In this document: piece after piece, positions 1 to 11,721 of the stretch
How the letters are laid out: every line of letters begins with the position of its first letter
Position numbering within the stretch: position 1 is the first letter of the stretch
DNA from: Calocera cornea HHB12733
Lineage: Eukaryota > Basidiomycota > Dacrymycetes > Dacrymycetales > Dacrymycetaceae
DNA: 64,000 bases
Assembly (NCBI GenBank): GCA_001632435.1
Contig: KV423926.1
Span: 232,803-296,802 of the forward strand
Reading direction: 5' to 3'
Position numbers and translations under genes: made by a program
Notes under the pieces: model-generated
What the model was told of the DNA's origin: nothing
The model's database searches: none
Seen by the model: the letters and a program-made list of their open reading frames with translations, nothing else

Positions 1-3000
1 GGCCCAGTCGGTCTGACGATAATTGACGAATAGCCGAAGGTACTGTTCAATCTCCTGATTCACCCGCTCGGTCTGCCCATCGGTCTCCGGGTGGTACAAA
101 GTCGAGGCCGAAGTCTTGATTCGGAGTAGTCGGTTGAGTTCTCGCATGAACTCGGATACGAATTGCGGTCCTCGGTCACTGATCACCTCCAAGGGCAAGC
201 CATAGTGCCTCCAGACATGGTCCCGAAATATCCGAGCCACACCCTCGGCCTTGAGTTCGGCATAGGTCGGGATGAAGTGCACACGTTTCATGAGCCGATC
301 AACAGCCACAAAGACCAAGTCAAAGCCTTCGGATGGGGGTAGGCCAACAATCATGTCTATCGTGATGACTTGCCATCGTTCGGTTGGAACTCGGTTTGGA
401 ATCAACTTGCCCATGGGTGCTCGGGGGTAGATTTTTGTTCGGTTGCATGCATCACATGTTCGGACGTATTTGCCTATGAATCGGCTCATATTCGGCCGCC
501 AGTAGTTCCGACTCACGAGTTCAAGAGTCTTCCATCTACCAGGGTGTCCAACTATGACCGAGTCGTGGTGGAGTTGGACGATCTTCATGCGCAGCTCGGG
601 GACCTTCGGGACATACACCTTGCCTCTATAGAGGACAAGTCCCTGTTCTTCGGCCCATTCGGTATTTCGGACGTCTGTTCGGGGTCCCTCGCGCAGTTCC
701 TTTACTGCTCGGGCCACTGGTTCGTCAAATTCAGCCGATCTTCGGATTTGTCGGAGCAGGTCGGTCTCTGCCCCTGCTACTAGAGCATGTCCCCTCCGAA
801 GTGCCGAGATTGTGAACACCTCGGGCTTCAGAAGCACAACATTCTCATTGTCATGGTCTCCTCGTGGATGGTCGGCCCTCCGGGAGAGCGCATCGGGCTT
901 GCCACTTGCCTTGCCAGGCCGATGTTTCAGAGTGAAGTTGAATTGGGAGAGATACAGGGACCATCGGGCCTGACGTCGGGTCAACTTCTGCGATTTCGCA
1001 AAGTACTCAAGATTTCGGTGGTCGGTCAGTATTTCCACGGGCCGAGTCGCCCCTTCGAGGAAATGTTGCCACTCCTCGAGTGCTCGGATGATGGCTAGGA
1101 GTTCTTTGTCGTGAATCTCGTAGTTTCGTTCCGCATTCGAGAGGCTCTTAGACATAAAGGCCACTGGGTGCCATTTATCGTCCTCCGAGAGTTGCGAAAG
1201 CACCGCACCTGTGGCGAAGTCGGATGAGTCGGCCTCTACTCGGAAAGGTCGGTCATCCTTCGCCAGGACTAGGACTGGGGAAGAGGTGATAGCGTGCCGA
1301 AGTTCATCAAAGGCGGTTTGTTCGGGTGCACCCCACTTCCAGCTTACATCCTTCTTCGTGAGTTCGTGAAGGGGGCGGGCAATTCGGGAAAAGTCGCAGA
1401 TGAATCGCCTGTAGAAGTTGCAGAAGCCCACGAAGCTCTGTACTTCGGTCACATTCGTGGGGGTCGGCCAGTCTCGTACACCCGAGACCTTGATCGGGTC
1501 CATCTCGACTTGACCTTCGGACATGACTAGCCCGAGGTAGTCGATCTTGGCCCGATTAAACTCACATTTTTCGGGCTTAAGGTAAAGTCGGTGGTTTCGG
1601 AGGGTTTCGAGAACTCTTCGGACCGTTCGTCGGTGGGACTCGTGATCTTTGGTAAAGATCAGAATGTCATCCATGTACACCACCACTGTGCCTTCATCAA
1701 TCAGAGGCTTGAAGATGTCGTTCATCATTGTCTGGAAGGTGCTGGGACTGTTGACCAGGCCGAAAAACATCATGAGTGGCTCAAACAGGCCCCAATTTGT
1801 CCGAAAGGCTGCCTTGTACTCGTCCCCTTCTCGGATCCGAATATTGTTGTATCCCCACCGAATATCAAGCTTGGTGAACACCGAGGCATTCCGAAGTTTG
1901 TTGATGAGGTCCGAGATCAGTGGAATTGGGTACCAATTCTTGATAGTGATCTCGTTTAGGCGCCGATAATCCTGAACAAGCCGAAGCGTCCTGTCTTTCT
2001 TCTTAACAAAGAAGACTGGAGCGCCGAAGGGCGACTTCGAGGGACGAATACGTCCATTCGCAAGGTTCTTGTGAAGGAAAGCATCGAGTTCGCGTTGTTT
2101 GGTGACCGAAAGTGTGAGGGCACACAGTCTAGCAAGGCTGCCGACTAAACCCAACTGAGTTGAAGAGACCGAAGACAAGGGATTCGGGGGAGGTCGGGGC
2201 TGACAGTATCCAAGAACCAACCAATCGTACCCTTCGTAAGTCCAACTAGGAGATACGTGGGACGTCGAAGGTAGTTCGGATGAAGCAAGCAGAGTTCGGA
2301 GAGAGTTCGGATGTTCGGAGTGGGAGGACGGATGTGATGACCAGGCTTTCTCACAAGACTATGGAGATTCCTCAGAGATCAGATCTAAGGAGAAGCTACC
2401 GAAGCTACCAAAGTTTATATACGAGTATACGATCACAGCCTCAGCTTCTCCCGAAACGCCGAGGTGAGACCCAACATTGTCCAGGACACAGCCGAGGCAT
2501 AGCCCGCACAGCCGAAGCATAGCCGAGTGGGCACTGCCTTACCTAAGCCTGTACCAAGTATCCGAAGGTTTATGCCAAAGGTATGACTTTGTAACCGAAG
2601 ACCTGAATGTGGAGCCGAGTTCTGGGGAACTGTCGAAGGTGGTCGAAGGTGTCCGAGTGTTGCAAGATTGTGCCCGAGTTGGCCGAACTTGGTGTCCCCT
2701 GACAGAAAGCGGGTAGACCTTTGAACTTCGTGGCTCCACGTCCGATTTCAGCTCGATTGTGTGGTCCCATGGCCGATGTTTGGGAAGTCGGTCAAAAGCC
2801 TTCTTTGAGAACACATCCTCGTAGTCTTGGTACTCTTCGGGTACCAGCTCGTCAAAGGTGTGTGATGTCGTGTCTTGCTCGTGGTGTTCGGATGCCAATC
2901 GGGTTGCTACACTGGAGGTGGCCCGTATTTGCTCTTCCCTCGGGCCAATGAACTTGAGAAACACCCGATCACCTGGGCCTCGTGGCACCTCGGGCTTTGT

Positions 3001-3696
3001 TTCATACTCGGTATCCGAGGCGTCATCTTCGGTTCCAGTGAGGATTGGTGAAGTCCGAGTTTGGCGCTTTCGGAGTGCCTGCTTGTGCCGAAGGGCACGA
3101 ATCTTCACCGAACAGTCACTCGGGCAGCAAGTAAGGGTGATTCGTCCCGTTGTCCAGTCAATCTCGGGGTTGTGTCGGACCAGCCAGGGGTGTCCCAAAA
3201 TGACCTCCTTGTAACCCAGTTGAGTGATGTGAAAGACTGCCTTCTCGGTGTGTTCGCCATATCGGATCACTAAGTCGGTGACCTTGGTAATGGCTCCATT
3301 CCGATTTGGGGTTCTGTCCACGTTATAGACCGGGCTCACCCGAGGTAGCTTACGAGTCGTCAGATTCAGGTGCCAAGCCCAGTCACTGTCAATAAATAGG
3401 CCCGTTGCGCCCGAGTCAAGTAGGGCTCGGGTTTCGAATGTCCAACCCGTGTCGAGTGTTCGTAGTTCGATCGTGAGTTCGGTTTTCCTCCTCAAGTCAT
3501 TTGACCGAATGAGATGAGTCGGGCCGAATTTGGGTTTTGCTGTCAATGTCAGCACATTTGGTACGAGTTTCGGATCCTCGGACAAGGTTGTGGGGGTTTT
3601 GTGGGAAAACTCCATTTCATTGCCCGAATCCTCAATACTCAGAACCAAATACTGATTGGTCAGCCGAACAGTGCTGTTGTTTGCCGACCTCTTCAA
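1..3696 (-). pseudogene. pol (protease-RT-RNase H-integrase) of Ty3/gypsy element 1, interrupted and truncated
   Basis: The aspartic protease active site ALLDSGATG lies near 3417. Reverse transcriptase follows: its start is at about 2750, then it is interrupted by a 592-bp LTR plus a 5-bp duplication and resumes at about 2108. The catalytic VVYMDDIL motif is at about 1666-1677. RNase H (LTDHRNLEYF) lies near 1010. The integrase zinc-binding region ends with CDAC near 440. The DDE core is recognisable: D in TIDMIVGLP near 360, D in SDRGPQFVSEF near 175, and the downstream HPETDGQTERVNQ-type segment near 60. The integrase C-terminal region is off the window. Apart from the inserted LTR I saw no obvious internal stop between 2108 and 1, so the coding sequence was recently intact. 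Confidence 0.88.
2113..2704 (-). repeat. Solo LTR A (592 bp) inserted in pol of element 1, TSD GAAAG
   Basis: The plus strand begins TGTGAGGGCACAC and ends CCCCTGACA, giving TG…CA ends and imperfect terminal inverted repeats. The flanks are GAAAG at 2108-2112 and GAAAG at 2705-2709, a perfect 5-bp target-site duplication. It contains the family palindrome (arms TCCTCAGA… near 2371) and a TATATA-like box about 40 bp further right, so it reads leftward. It is close in length and sequence to LTR F (10678-11271). Confidence 0.92.
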
Positions 3697-4744
3697 AAAT
3701 CCTGCTCCGAAGTCTCCGCCTTTGGCTTAGTCGTGCCATTCGGGTCCTCTCGGAGTTTGGCAATCTCCTCGGCCACGAGACTTCGGAGGTCTTCAAAGTC
3801 CACAGCCCGAATCTGCTGTTTGTCAGGACAGTCTTGGGAGAGGTGGCCGAATTTGCAGCAGTTGAAGCACCAAATGCGGGCGAGTCGGGCGGATTGGTCT
3901 ACATCCATGGGTTCTCCCATATGGAGGCCCCCTGTGGAGACCGAAGGACCCGTGTTTGTAGTACGAACTTCCGACCTTGGGGTGTAGGTCGGGGCAGGCT
4001 TCTTGGTTGGGGCCAAGGTCGGGGTATTCTTCCTCCGAGCCTCGAGTTTTCGCCATTGGTAGTCAAATCGGGCCGAGTACTTGTACCAGTCTTCCAATGA
4101 CTCGGGCATCTCGGGTAACGAGTAGATCTTTTCAACAATGGCACGGTGAAGTCCTTGTTCGAACTTCTCGATATGCGCGATTTTGTCATACTTCGTCCGA
4201 GCTGCCAGTTCCTTGAAGGCCATGATGTACTCTTCGGCCGATTTCGTACCTTGGGTGAGCGAGTCCATGCGAAGTCGGGCCGTTGCACCAGGGTCGGGAT
4301 CCGAAAACGTGTTTCGGAGTGCTGTTGTGAAGTCGGACCAGGTGTTATAGATAGGCAGGAGTTTGTTCGCCTGTTTGTCTATAACTTGGTCTGCCCATTC
4401 ACCAGCAGTTCCGCCTTTCATGTACAAGAGGGCGAAGTTGATCCGATCTTGGTCCGTTTGGAACTCACTCGGGCGAGCAGTGATATACAGCTCGAGTTGT
4501 TGGATGAATGTCAGGGTTTTCGCCCGATTGCCGTCGAATACGTCCGGGTTGCCATCTTCGGACCTTTCAGACCATTGTTCGTGGGGATCGTGACTTGGAT
4601 GGGAGTGGGGTTCGCAAGTCGGGCTGCTTCGGCCTCACGAAGTCGGTTGACTTCGGCCAGGAGCACCTGAACTTGCTGTTCTAGGGTGAGGGGGATAGTA
4701 GTCGGTTCCGAAGTTGGCTGTTCGCCGTTGTTCGGATACGACAT
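3693..4744 (-). pseudogene. gag of Ty3/gypsy element 1, frameshifted
   Basis: The start ATG is at 4742-4744 and the first residues are MSYPNNGEQ. The N-terminal part has a coiled-coil-like LEQQVQVLLAEVNRLREAE stretch. Near 4575 the frame is lost; the continuation (an NPDVFDGNRAKTLTF-like segment, then the ORF from 4427) lies in another frame, which suggests a one-base indel. The middle part is a retrotransposon capsid domain (WADQVIDKQ, TWSDFTTALRNTF, LTQGTKSAEEY, EKFEQGLHRAIVEKI). The C-terminal part has a CCHC zinc knuckle, CFNCCKFGHLSQDC, near 3850. Gag builds the retrotransposon particle and binds its RNA. Pol follows in a different frame. A programmed shift at 4575 is less likely than decay because it falls inside the gag domain. 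Confidence 0.85.
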
Positions 4745-4787
4745 CGTACTAAATCGGAATTTGTCGGTTTGGCAGGGTTGTGAAGGT

Positions 4788-4801
4788 GAGATCTGATCTT
4801 C
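4788..4801 (-). promoter_or_regulatory. Putative self-priming primer-binding site of element 1
   Basis: Immediately after the LTR terminus (…CCCTCACA, 4802) the minus strand reads GA then AGATCAGATCT. This 11-mer is the exact reverse complement of AGATCTGATCT, which lies in the LTR about 35 bases after the start of the TATATAG box (TATA near 5214-5220 and the 11-mer near 5174-5186, minus strand). No TGG-type tRNA-complementary site is present. In Tf1/sushi-type elements the first 11 bases of the mRNA anneal to the primer-binding site and prime minus-strand DNA, and this layout fits that known mechanism. The transcription start is inferred, not seen. Confidence 0.6.
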
Positions 4802-6707
4802 TGTGAGGGCACACAGTCTAGCAAGGCTGCCAACTAAACCCGACTGAGTCAAAGAGACCAAAGACAAGGGATTCGGGGGAGGTCGTGGCTGACAGTATCC
4901 AAGAACCAACCAATCGTACCCTTCGTAAGTCCAACTAGGAGATACGTGGGACGTCGCAAGCTTGAGCTGTCCCAAAGGAGGACTTGGTATATTAGTGTCC
5001 AGCAGGTCGGGTTCTTGAAAGAGGGTAACTAAGTATTGACAGTATATCGCCAGGCTACTTGCCCAATTGGCCAAACCAAGAGGGTTTCACCAGCTGAGAT
5101 TGGTGTCAACAGTGTTCTTGGGAGATCAATGCTAAGTTTCAACAAATTGGCTAAGATTGCGGGAATCCTCAGAGATCAGATCTGAGGAGTACGGAAGGTG
5201 CACCTGAGGTCTATATACATGAAGAACAGGAAGCAAACTACTGTGGCTTGGATCTGTACAATACTCATAAGCACAGCCGACATTACCCAAGACTCGCAAT
5301 GTAGCTGAGTCCCTACTCCGATTGCCACAATCAGCTTGCCAAGAGACCCTTGCCATCTTGAGATGTACAATATTGCCCAAAGTTGCATATCAGGGTATTG
5401 GAATACCAAAGACTGTTCAAGTGTCTCTGATATTGCAGAGCCAATACCAAGACAGCAGCAATACTCTTCAAGTAAAGCCGGCAACAGTCAAGCACTCCTT
5501 GATGTGTCCAAGAATGTCTTTGAGAGTGTTCATGCCAATGCCAAGATCCATATCACACAGGCAAGGTCTGGTCAAGTCCTCAATATGTCACAGCAGCCCA
5601 GAGCCACATACCAAGAGTGGGTTTGATACCATTCAAGTATAATCCACCATGGCCAATCTTCAATTGACCAGTCCGAGAATACCATCAATACCCAAAGTTT
5701 GTGCTGAGATGTGATACCAATAATCCAAGAGTGACTTGACTAAGCCAAGGGTAGGCCTCAATGAGCCAATACATGATTCAAGTGTATCTTGGCTTGCAGT
5801 GCCGAGCCAGAGGTCTATGGTCCTGACCTCAAGACTCAAGCCAACAGATGTCTTGGTTTGAGAGTGGCTTGCAGTGTGAGGGCACACAGTCTAGCAAGGC
5901 TGCTGACAAAACCCAACTGAGTCAAAGAGACCAAAGACAAGGTATTTGGGGGAGGTTGTGGCTGACAGTATCCAATAACCAACCAATTGTACCCTTCGTA
6001 AGTCCAACTAGGAGATACATGGGATGTTGAAGGTAGCTCGGATGAAGCAAGCAGAGTTCGGAGAGAGTTCGGAAGTTTGGAGCGGGAGGATGGATGTGAT
6101 GACCAGGCTTTCTCACAAGACTATGGAGATTCCTCAGAGATCAAATCTAAGGAGAAGCTACCGAAGGTACTGAAGGCTATATACAAAAAGGGAGAACATA
6201 GCCTCAGCTTCTCCCAATCCACCAAACGTGAGACCCAACACTGCCTGAAGCACTGCTGACTACAGCATTACTCATCCAAACACAGCCAAGTACTGCCCTG
6301 CACAGCCGAAGGGTCACAGCCTTGCTTAGCCTTACCTAATCCTGTGCCAATCGATCTGAAGTCAGGGCAAATTTGGTGTTCCCTGACATGCAGAGCCATT
6401 GGTCTTGCAAGCAATACCCAGGTTCTTGCTCAATATCCAAGATCAGTGGAGATTCCTTCAGTGGCTTCCATCTCGTGGGTCTCAATGACCAGTCAATCCT
6501 CTTGCCAGAACTCCAAGATCTTGGGAGTCTCCCAATAATAGCGTGAGGTCACATTGAGATGTCAATATGCTGGTGGCCATGGGTATCAGCCTATACCACA
6601 GATTATTGTCCAGAGTTGATACCACTTGAGGACAGTGCAGTCATTGATATGGCTGGTCTTGCTCAGTATGCAATCAATATGGCATTGAAATGGGTTGACT
6701 CCTGACA
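4802..6707 (-). repeat. LTR B, long 5' LTR of element 1 (about 1.39 kb without its insertion)
   Basis: It runs from TGTGAGGGCACACAG at 4802 to CCTGACA ending at 6707. The family palindrome is at about 5167-5190 and the TATATA box at about 5214. The part from 5200 rightwards is rich in CCAAGA/CAAGA words and carries no coding capacity I can support. A solo LTR plus duplicated TGCAG is inserted at 5875-6393. No target-site duplication is expected inside the window because the element's other end is missing. Confidence 0.75.
5875..6388 (-). repeat. Solo LTR C (514 bp) nested in LTR B, TSD TGCAG
   Basis: It starts TGTGAGGGCACACAGTCTAG and ends TTCCCTGACA. TGCAG occurs directly before (5870-5874) and after (6389-6393). 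It belongs to the same subfamily as LTR A and LTR G and has the CCTCAGAGATCAAATCTAAGG palindrome near 6131, now imperfect, and a TATATAC box near 6178. Confidence 0.92.
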
Positions 6708-7594
6708 AAGGCAAGCAGCATGTGCCAGACATTGAGCCAAGCACACAGGCAATAGCTCCAACAGTACATGCAGCTTGCTACAAGAAATGTGGCCATAGCT
6801 AACACATTTGCAGGCACAAGGACAATCTCCAAAATTACCACCATGAGTATGATGCCAAGTGACATGCCACAGAGAAATGTGCCAAGCAAGTGTCCCTAGA
6901 GCAATGGAAGCAGTACCAAGCATACAAGTAACTTGCACACACCTTCCTAGACCTTGTGCAAAGCATGTAGTCTCTCCTTAGATCATGTAGAACTTCTTGA
7001 AGCTTGCTCATCTTGAATATACTTAGTTTGTGACTACTAGTGCCTAGTCTACAAGGGCTGGTCCTGTGGTGCACCTCCTGCCCAAATATTATTGTTCATG
7101 GTCATGCCCACCCTTGAGCAGGTGGCATGCACCATGGTGCTGCTTGCTGACCCATGTTAAGCAAATGCCCCATGCCAGTTGCATATGTGCTGCATGGCAC
7201 TGCTCTGGGCCCCAACCATAGCACTAGCTGCAGCGCAGGGAAACATAGGACCACTTGTTGGCATGGGAGGTAGGAGTGTTATTGCCAAAGGAGGCACGGG
7301 AGGGCAGCTCAGGATGGATGCTTGGTCCTTACATGGCCTTCCTTGCTTTCTTGGGATTGTGGGAGCACATCTGTGCCAGATGTTGGGCCTTCCTCATATG
7401 CTTCCACAGTGCACTTCCTTGACTTAGATGTGCTAGCCTGGGCAGCTTGCTTGTGCATGTCTTTCTATGTGTGCTCTTGTTCCGTGGCAGCACATTGTTC
7501 TGCTTGTTGGTTGAGCTCGAGCTCAGTCATCATGCAGAAGTAGCATGTCCCAGTGACCAGAGCTTTGCAAAGTTGAAGGAGGGACATGAGGCTT
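6708..7594. other. Old repeat-derived sequence without a supportable gene
   Basis: The sequence is nearly devoid of CpG and rich in TG/CA. It contains only short overlapping reading frames on both strands with no recognisable domain. It is the target into which LTR E inserted (GGCTT duplication at 7590-7594) and probably continues at 8532. I cannot assign it to a known element. Confidence 0.5.
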
Positions 7595-8526
7595 TATCAG
7601 GGCACACAATACTAGACACAAGGCTGTCTGCAAAAGTGGTCCAAGATTGGTAAAGATGGAGACAAGATGTCAAGCAAGAGGGGTGAGATGGGCAATATGA
7701 GAGGAATAGGAGAAAGCAGAGCACCAGATATTGCAAGAGATCACCTGACAATATTGACAGATTACTGAGGTTTTAGGGTTTTGATGGAGATTGCAATGCC
7801 TAGTTCAACTACACAAGTATTGTGGAGGATCCTAGGAGATCAGATCTAAGGCCAAAACTATGAACAAGGCAATACTCTATACAAGAGGGCTGGAAGTATC
7901 TTTGAAAGTGGAACTGTACAGTTAGCTTAGGGCAGGCATCTCTTACCTTAGAGCAGAATAGGGCCACTCTGCCACACTGGTTTCAATACTGTTGTGAGGG
8001 CACACTACAGTAACGAGGCTGCCTGACGGTAGACAAGTATAAGAGTCAAGTGGAATAGGTGGAGTAGTGACGTATGAGGGGGTTTGAGTATAGGGGAATA
8101 GGTGTATGATTGATCCAGTGCCTAAGTCCCTATGGTGGGGGATTCCTCAGAGACCAGATCTGAGGAGCTAAGGGGCCTAAATCCCACCTATATATACCCT
8201 ACAGACCTGCATGGGTCAGAGCATGGAACCCATCATGGGGCACATCATGGAGCAGGTCATGGAACAAGGCTGCGCATGTATGAGTCGTGGCTGCTGAGTC
8301 GTGATGAGTGGCCAGACTCATGGCTGCGCAGTTGTCCGGGCCACACTCTAGACCATAGGCCTGGACCCTGAAGGCCGGATTCCCTGTTGGGAAGTGCTTC
8401 TGAAGCAAGTAAGAGCCGAATAAGGAAGGAAAATAGAGTGTCCCCTGACAACTGTTGAGATGGGGTTTGTGCATTCTCAGTTCAAGCTCCTATATTGTGA
8501 GGGATTGGTTTTGGCAAGTCCTGACA
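7595..8526 (-). repeat. Solo LTR E (about 469 bp net), degenerate, TSD GGCTT, carrying nested LTR D
   Basis: The left end has decayed from TGTGAGGGCACAC to TATCAGGGCACAC; the right end is TCCTGACA. GGCTT precedes (7590-7594) and follows (8527-8531), which fixes both ends despite the mutated terminus. A decayed palindrome (GGATCCTAGGAGATCAGATC) is at about 7828. Confidence 0.85.
7993..8450 (-). repeat. Solo LTR D (458 bp) nested in LTR E, TSD ACTGT
   Basis: It starts TGTGAGGGCACAC and ends CCCCTGACA. ACTGT flanks it at 7988-7992 and 8451-8455. It carries the family palindrome at about 8144-8166 and CTATATATACC at about 8189. It is related to LTR K (13905-14401), sharing the CATGG-rich segment. 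Confidence 0.93.
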
Positions 8527-8531
8527 GGCTT

Positions 8532-10677
8532 GAAATGTATGAGGGGTTCTTGATCCTGCCTTCCAGCGGCCAGCTGTGCAGTCTAACCTTGAATTGGTCC
8601 TTGATATCTTGAGACCATCACACATATGCCGTGTGCACAGCAGAGACATAGGTGATGTGCTCTGCAAAGTGTCAGGGTAGGCCAACAGAGCATGGCATGC
8701 ACATATTCAGGTCTTATTGAGCATCATGCAGATCACAGACTTGTGCTCATTCATGTGACTCTGGACTTTCTTGGCTGCACCTTGCACCTGTAAGCCTCCA
8801 CTGATGACCCAAGCTTCTAGTGCAAGGACAAGCTCCTCAATTGTCAGCTTGAGCACATCTTCAAAGAATGAGCAGCAAGCTTCATCCCTGAACCATTGTG
8901 GCTTTGCAAAGTCCCTCATGGAGCCTTGTAGCACAGACCCACATGTGTGCCTGCCTGTGCATACATTGAAATTGCCTGCCTGCAGACTTGTTACACAGGA
9001 CACTCAAGCAAGTGTGGCAAAGAGACACATACCTCTTGCTGGAAGTCTTCTTGCACCTTGACTGTGTCTGTCAAGCATGCTCACAGCACAGAGTGTATCC
9101 CCAAAAGCTTGCTTGCTCATGAAGCTAGCGCCAAGCATCACACTTCTTCCAGTGTGGCGGGATTGGCTTCTAGCTTGCCCTGCTTCATGAGGACTGCTTC
9201 ATGACACTGCAGATCCACAGGAGAGAACATCTTTTGTGCTTCACATGTGAGTGTATGCTTGGCCAAAGCAAGCAGACCACACACCTAGCAGCTTGTACTC
9301 CTTGGCAAGCAAGTGGTGCCCAGCATTTGTTGAAGTTCCCCCCTTGTTCTTCTTCTCAAAACGATATACTCAATATGTAGTGTAAACCAAGTGCTTCTTC
9401 ATATGCAGCATGTTGGTGAGACTGTTGAGCTCCCTGGAGGCCATGAGCTCAATGTTGCACATTCTCTCCCATGCAACTGCATGCTTTTCATGTGTAAGGG
9501 CTGTCCTCCTCACATGAGGTTCCCAAGTGTTGACTAGCTCATTGGCACAAGGCATGTTCCACAAGTCAATCAAGGATTGTGTGAAGCAGTCAAGGATGGG
9601 AAAAGTGTGGTGGCTCAGCCGCATAGCAGGGTGCAAGAAGCAAGCAAACATGAAACACTCTCCCAACAAGCTCACATGATATTGTGACTTCTTCAAGGCT
9701 TCCTGGAATGAGGACTAGGCACAAGTATGGCAACAACATGACATTACACACCCATGGGTGGTGCACTACCAAGTACAGCATGACATATGTGAGCTACTGT
9801 AATCTTTAAACATGATGCCCACCCTCCCACCCATGTAACAACAGTAAGAGCATGCTGCTCACAATGGCGAGCACACATTAGACAAGAAAGCAGCTTGAGG
9901 CATGCAACAAGGGCCGAGCAGTGTGGGGCATGGTGGAGGAAGGGGTAGCAAGAGGACAGGCTGCAGGAGCAGTGTTTGTGCGTTGAGCTGCAAGAAACCG
10001 AGGAAACAAGAAACAAGAAAGAAAAACTTGTCACACCCACCCACCCAAGATGTGGGCACAATTACTCACCAAGCAACTCCAGGTGGGCCTTGCACATTGT
10101 GTTCAGCAGGCCACCCATGAAGGGCTCATGCACCTCATAGTTCCTGTAGTAGTATTGAATAGTGCATGTCAAGTGGCACTCCCACACGCAGCTCAGATCC
10201 CACTGGTAGATTGACTGAATCTCAACCTCAAAAGCAGTCACAGTGTCTGAGTTGCTCTCAACAGCTGTGGCATAGGTCATGATGCATGTGTGCATGTTGT
10301 CAGGCAGCTTGGGAGGTGTGAGACCTTGGGGATGCTTGTCCAGGTTACAGAGGCAAGGGGTGGAAGGAGTAGTAGGTAAGAAGGGTGTGAGGCTGCTGGG
10401 GGTACAAGTGCGAGCAGCTGAGGTTGTGCAAGCACACATTGTGACCATACAACTGGAGGGAGTCACCAAGCCAAATGTGAGAGCCCCACCAAAGGGACAC
10501 ACTACACAGTGCAAGGGGCCTCATCCCCAAACATGAGGGCACCACCCAAGTGCATGTGCTGCAGAGCACCCCCCCAGGTCAAGCCAGCACAAGGACACAC
10601 AATCGTACCCACACCAGGTGGGGGAGCAGGGGCCCCACCACCAGTGGTCATGGTCACAGTTGCAGCAGCAAGTCCGG
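8532..10677 (-). other. Unidentified repeat-derived region with broken minus-strand reading frames
   Basis: Several minus-strand open stretches follow each other with changes of frame: about 10514-10062 (contains QSIYQWDLSCVWECH and PFMGGLLNTMCKAHLELL), 9696-9370 (LINLW/NELVNTWEP-type text) and 9003-8707 (RDFAKPQWFRDEACCSFFEDV). They read like pieces of one old, intron-containing or frameshifted protein on the minus strand, but I recognise no family. CpG is strongly depleted. It may be the internal part of the element into which LTRs E and F inserted. No RT, integrase or transposase motif is visible. Confidence 0.35.
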
Positions 10678-11271
10678 TGTCAGGGGACACCAACTTTGCC
10701 CCAACTTTGGCTATTATTGGCAGGTTCACAGGTATTTGGCTACTTTCAACTTCGTTGGCTTTCAGATGACATCTTCGGTCTACCAAATACCAACTTTGGA
10801 TATCTCAGCACAGGATTAGGTAAGGGTAAGCAAGGCTGTGACCCTTCAGCTGTGTGGGGCAGTACTTGGCTGTGTTTGGATGAGTAATGCTGTGGTTGGC
10901 AGTGCTTCAGGCAGTGTTGGGTCTCACTTTGGAGTATTCGGGAGAAGCTGAGGCTATGTTCACTCTTTTTGTATATAACCTTTGGTAGCTTCTCCTTAGA
11001 TCTGATCTCTGAGGAATCTCCATAGTCTTGTGAGAAAGCCTGGTCATCACATCTGTCCTCCCACTCCGAACTTCCGAACTCTCTCCGAACTCTACTTGCT
11101 TCATCCGAGCTACCTTCAACATCCCACGTATCTCCTAGTTGGACTTATGAAGGGTACAATTGGTTGGTTATTGGATACTGGCAGCCATGACCTCCCCCAA
11201 GTCCCTTGTTTTCAGTCTCATCGACTCAGTCGGGTTTAGTTGGCAGCCTTGCTAGACTGTGTGCCCTCACA
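10678..11271 (+). repeat. Solo LTR F (594 bp), imperfect TSD TCCGG/TCTGG
   Basis: It is in plus orientation: TGTCAGGGGACAC at the start and GTGCCCTCACA at the end. The flanks are TCCGG (10673-10677) and TCTGG (11272-11276), differing by one C-to-T change at a CpG. The palindrome is at about 10999-11020, just downstream of TATATAAC near 10972, as expected for a promoter followed by the R region. It is the same subfamily as LTR A. Confidence 0.85.
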
Positions 11272-11276
11272 TCTGG

Positions 11277-11490
11277 GATAGCTAGCTTGAATATTGCCCA
11301 TGCCGTTGGGTGTGTTGAAGTAAGTGCAAGGATCAAACACAGGAGGTGGCAGATAGATCACAGTTGGGTTGTTTGTGCCCTGCATGGTGCAAGTTTCCAT
11401 GTAGCAATTGATCTCAATGCTGAGCCTGATCACAACTGTGTTGCTGAAGATGCCTGCAATCCCCAGGCCAATCTCATTCCACTGTCTGCC
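11277..11490 (-). other. Short internal fragment left of LTR J
   Basis: A minus-strand reading frame crosses it (GRQWNEIGLGIAGIFSN, then a proline-rich segment) and may continue across LTR F into the segment 10677-10502 (AAATVTMTTGGGAP). No domain is recognised. The sequence next to LTR J does not match the self-primer, so this is not a normal leader; a deletion or rearrangement is likely. Confidence 0.3.
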
Positions 11491-11721
11491 TGTGAGGGCA
11501 TGCAATCCACAATAGCACAGGCCAGGGGGATTGGAATAGGTGGAGTGGATGTAGGGGATGATGTATCAGCTATTCCAATCCACTGGAATGTGATGAAGTC
11601 CAATTCCACTTCTGTTTGATGGCAGGGGGTCTCGAATGGGCGATTCTGGATATACCATGGAGTGGTTGACTACTGGACCAATTCCAAGGAGGGGATAGAT
11701 GTGGAATGTGCAGGAGAACAC

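Larger units (their letters stand above)
1..6707 (-). mobile_element. Ty3/gypsy LTR retrotransposon 1, truncated by the window edge, with its long 5' LTR
   Basis: A minus-strand LTR retrotransposon whose 5' LTR, leader, gag and most of pol lie in the window. The integrase C-terminus and 3' LTR are beyond position 1. The LTR (4802-6707) reads TGTCAGG...CCCTCACA on the minus strand and is followed by a leader of about 55 bases before gag. The order gag, protease, reverse transcriptase, RNase H, integrase is that of the Ty3/gypsy group. It is inactive: gag has a frameshift near 4575, a solo LTR (2113-2704) interrupts reverse transcriptase, and another solo LTR (5875-6388) interrupts the 5' LTR. 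The coding part keeps many CpG dinucleotides, unlike the older copies to its right, so it is probably one of the younger insertions. The 5 bp right of the LTR are AAGGC; the matching duplication should lie left of the window. Confidence 0.85.
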
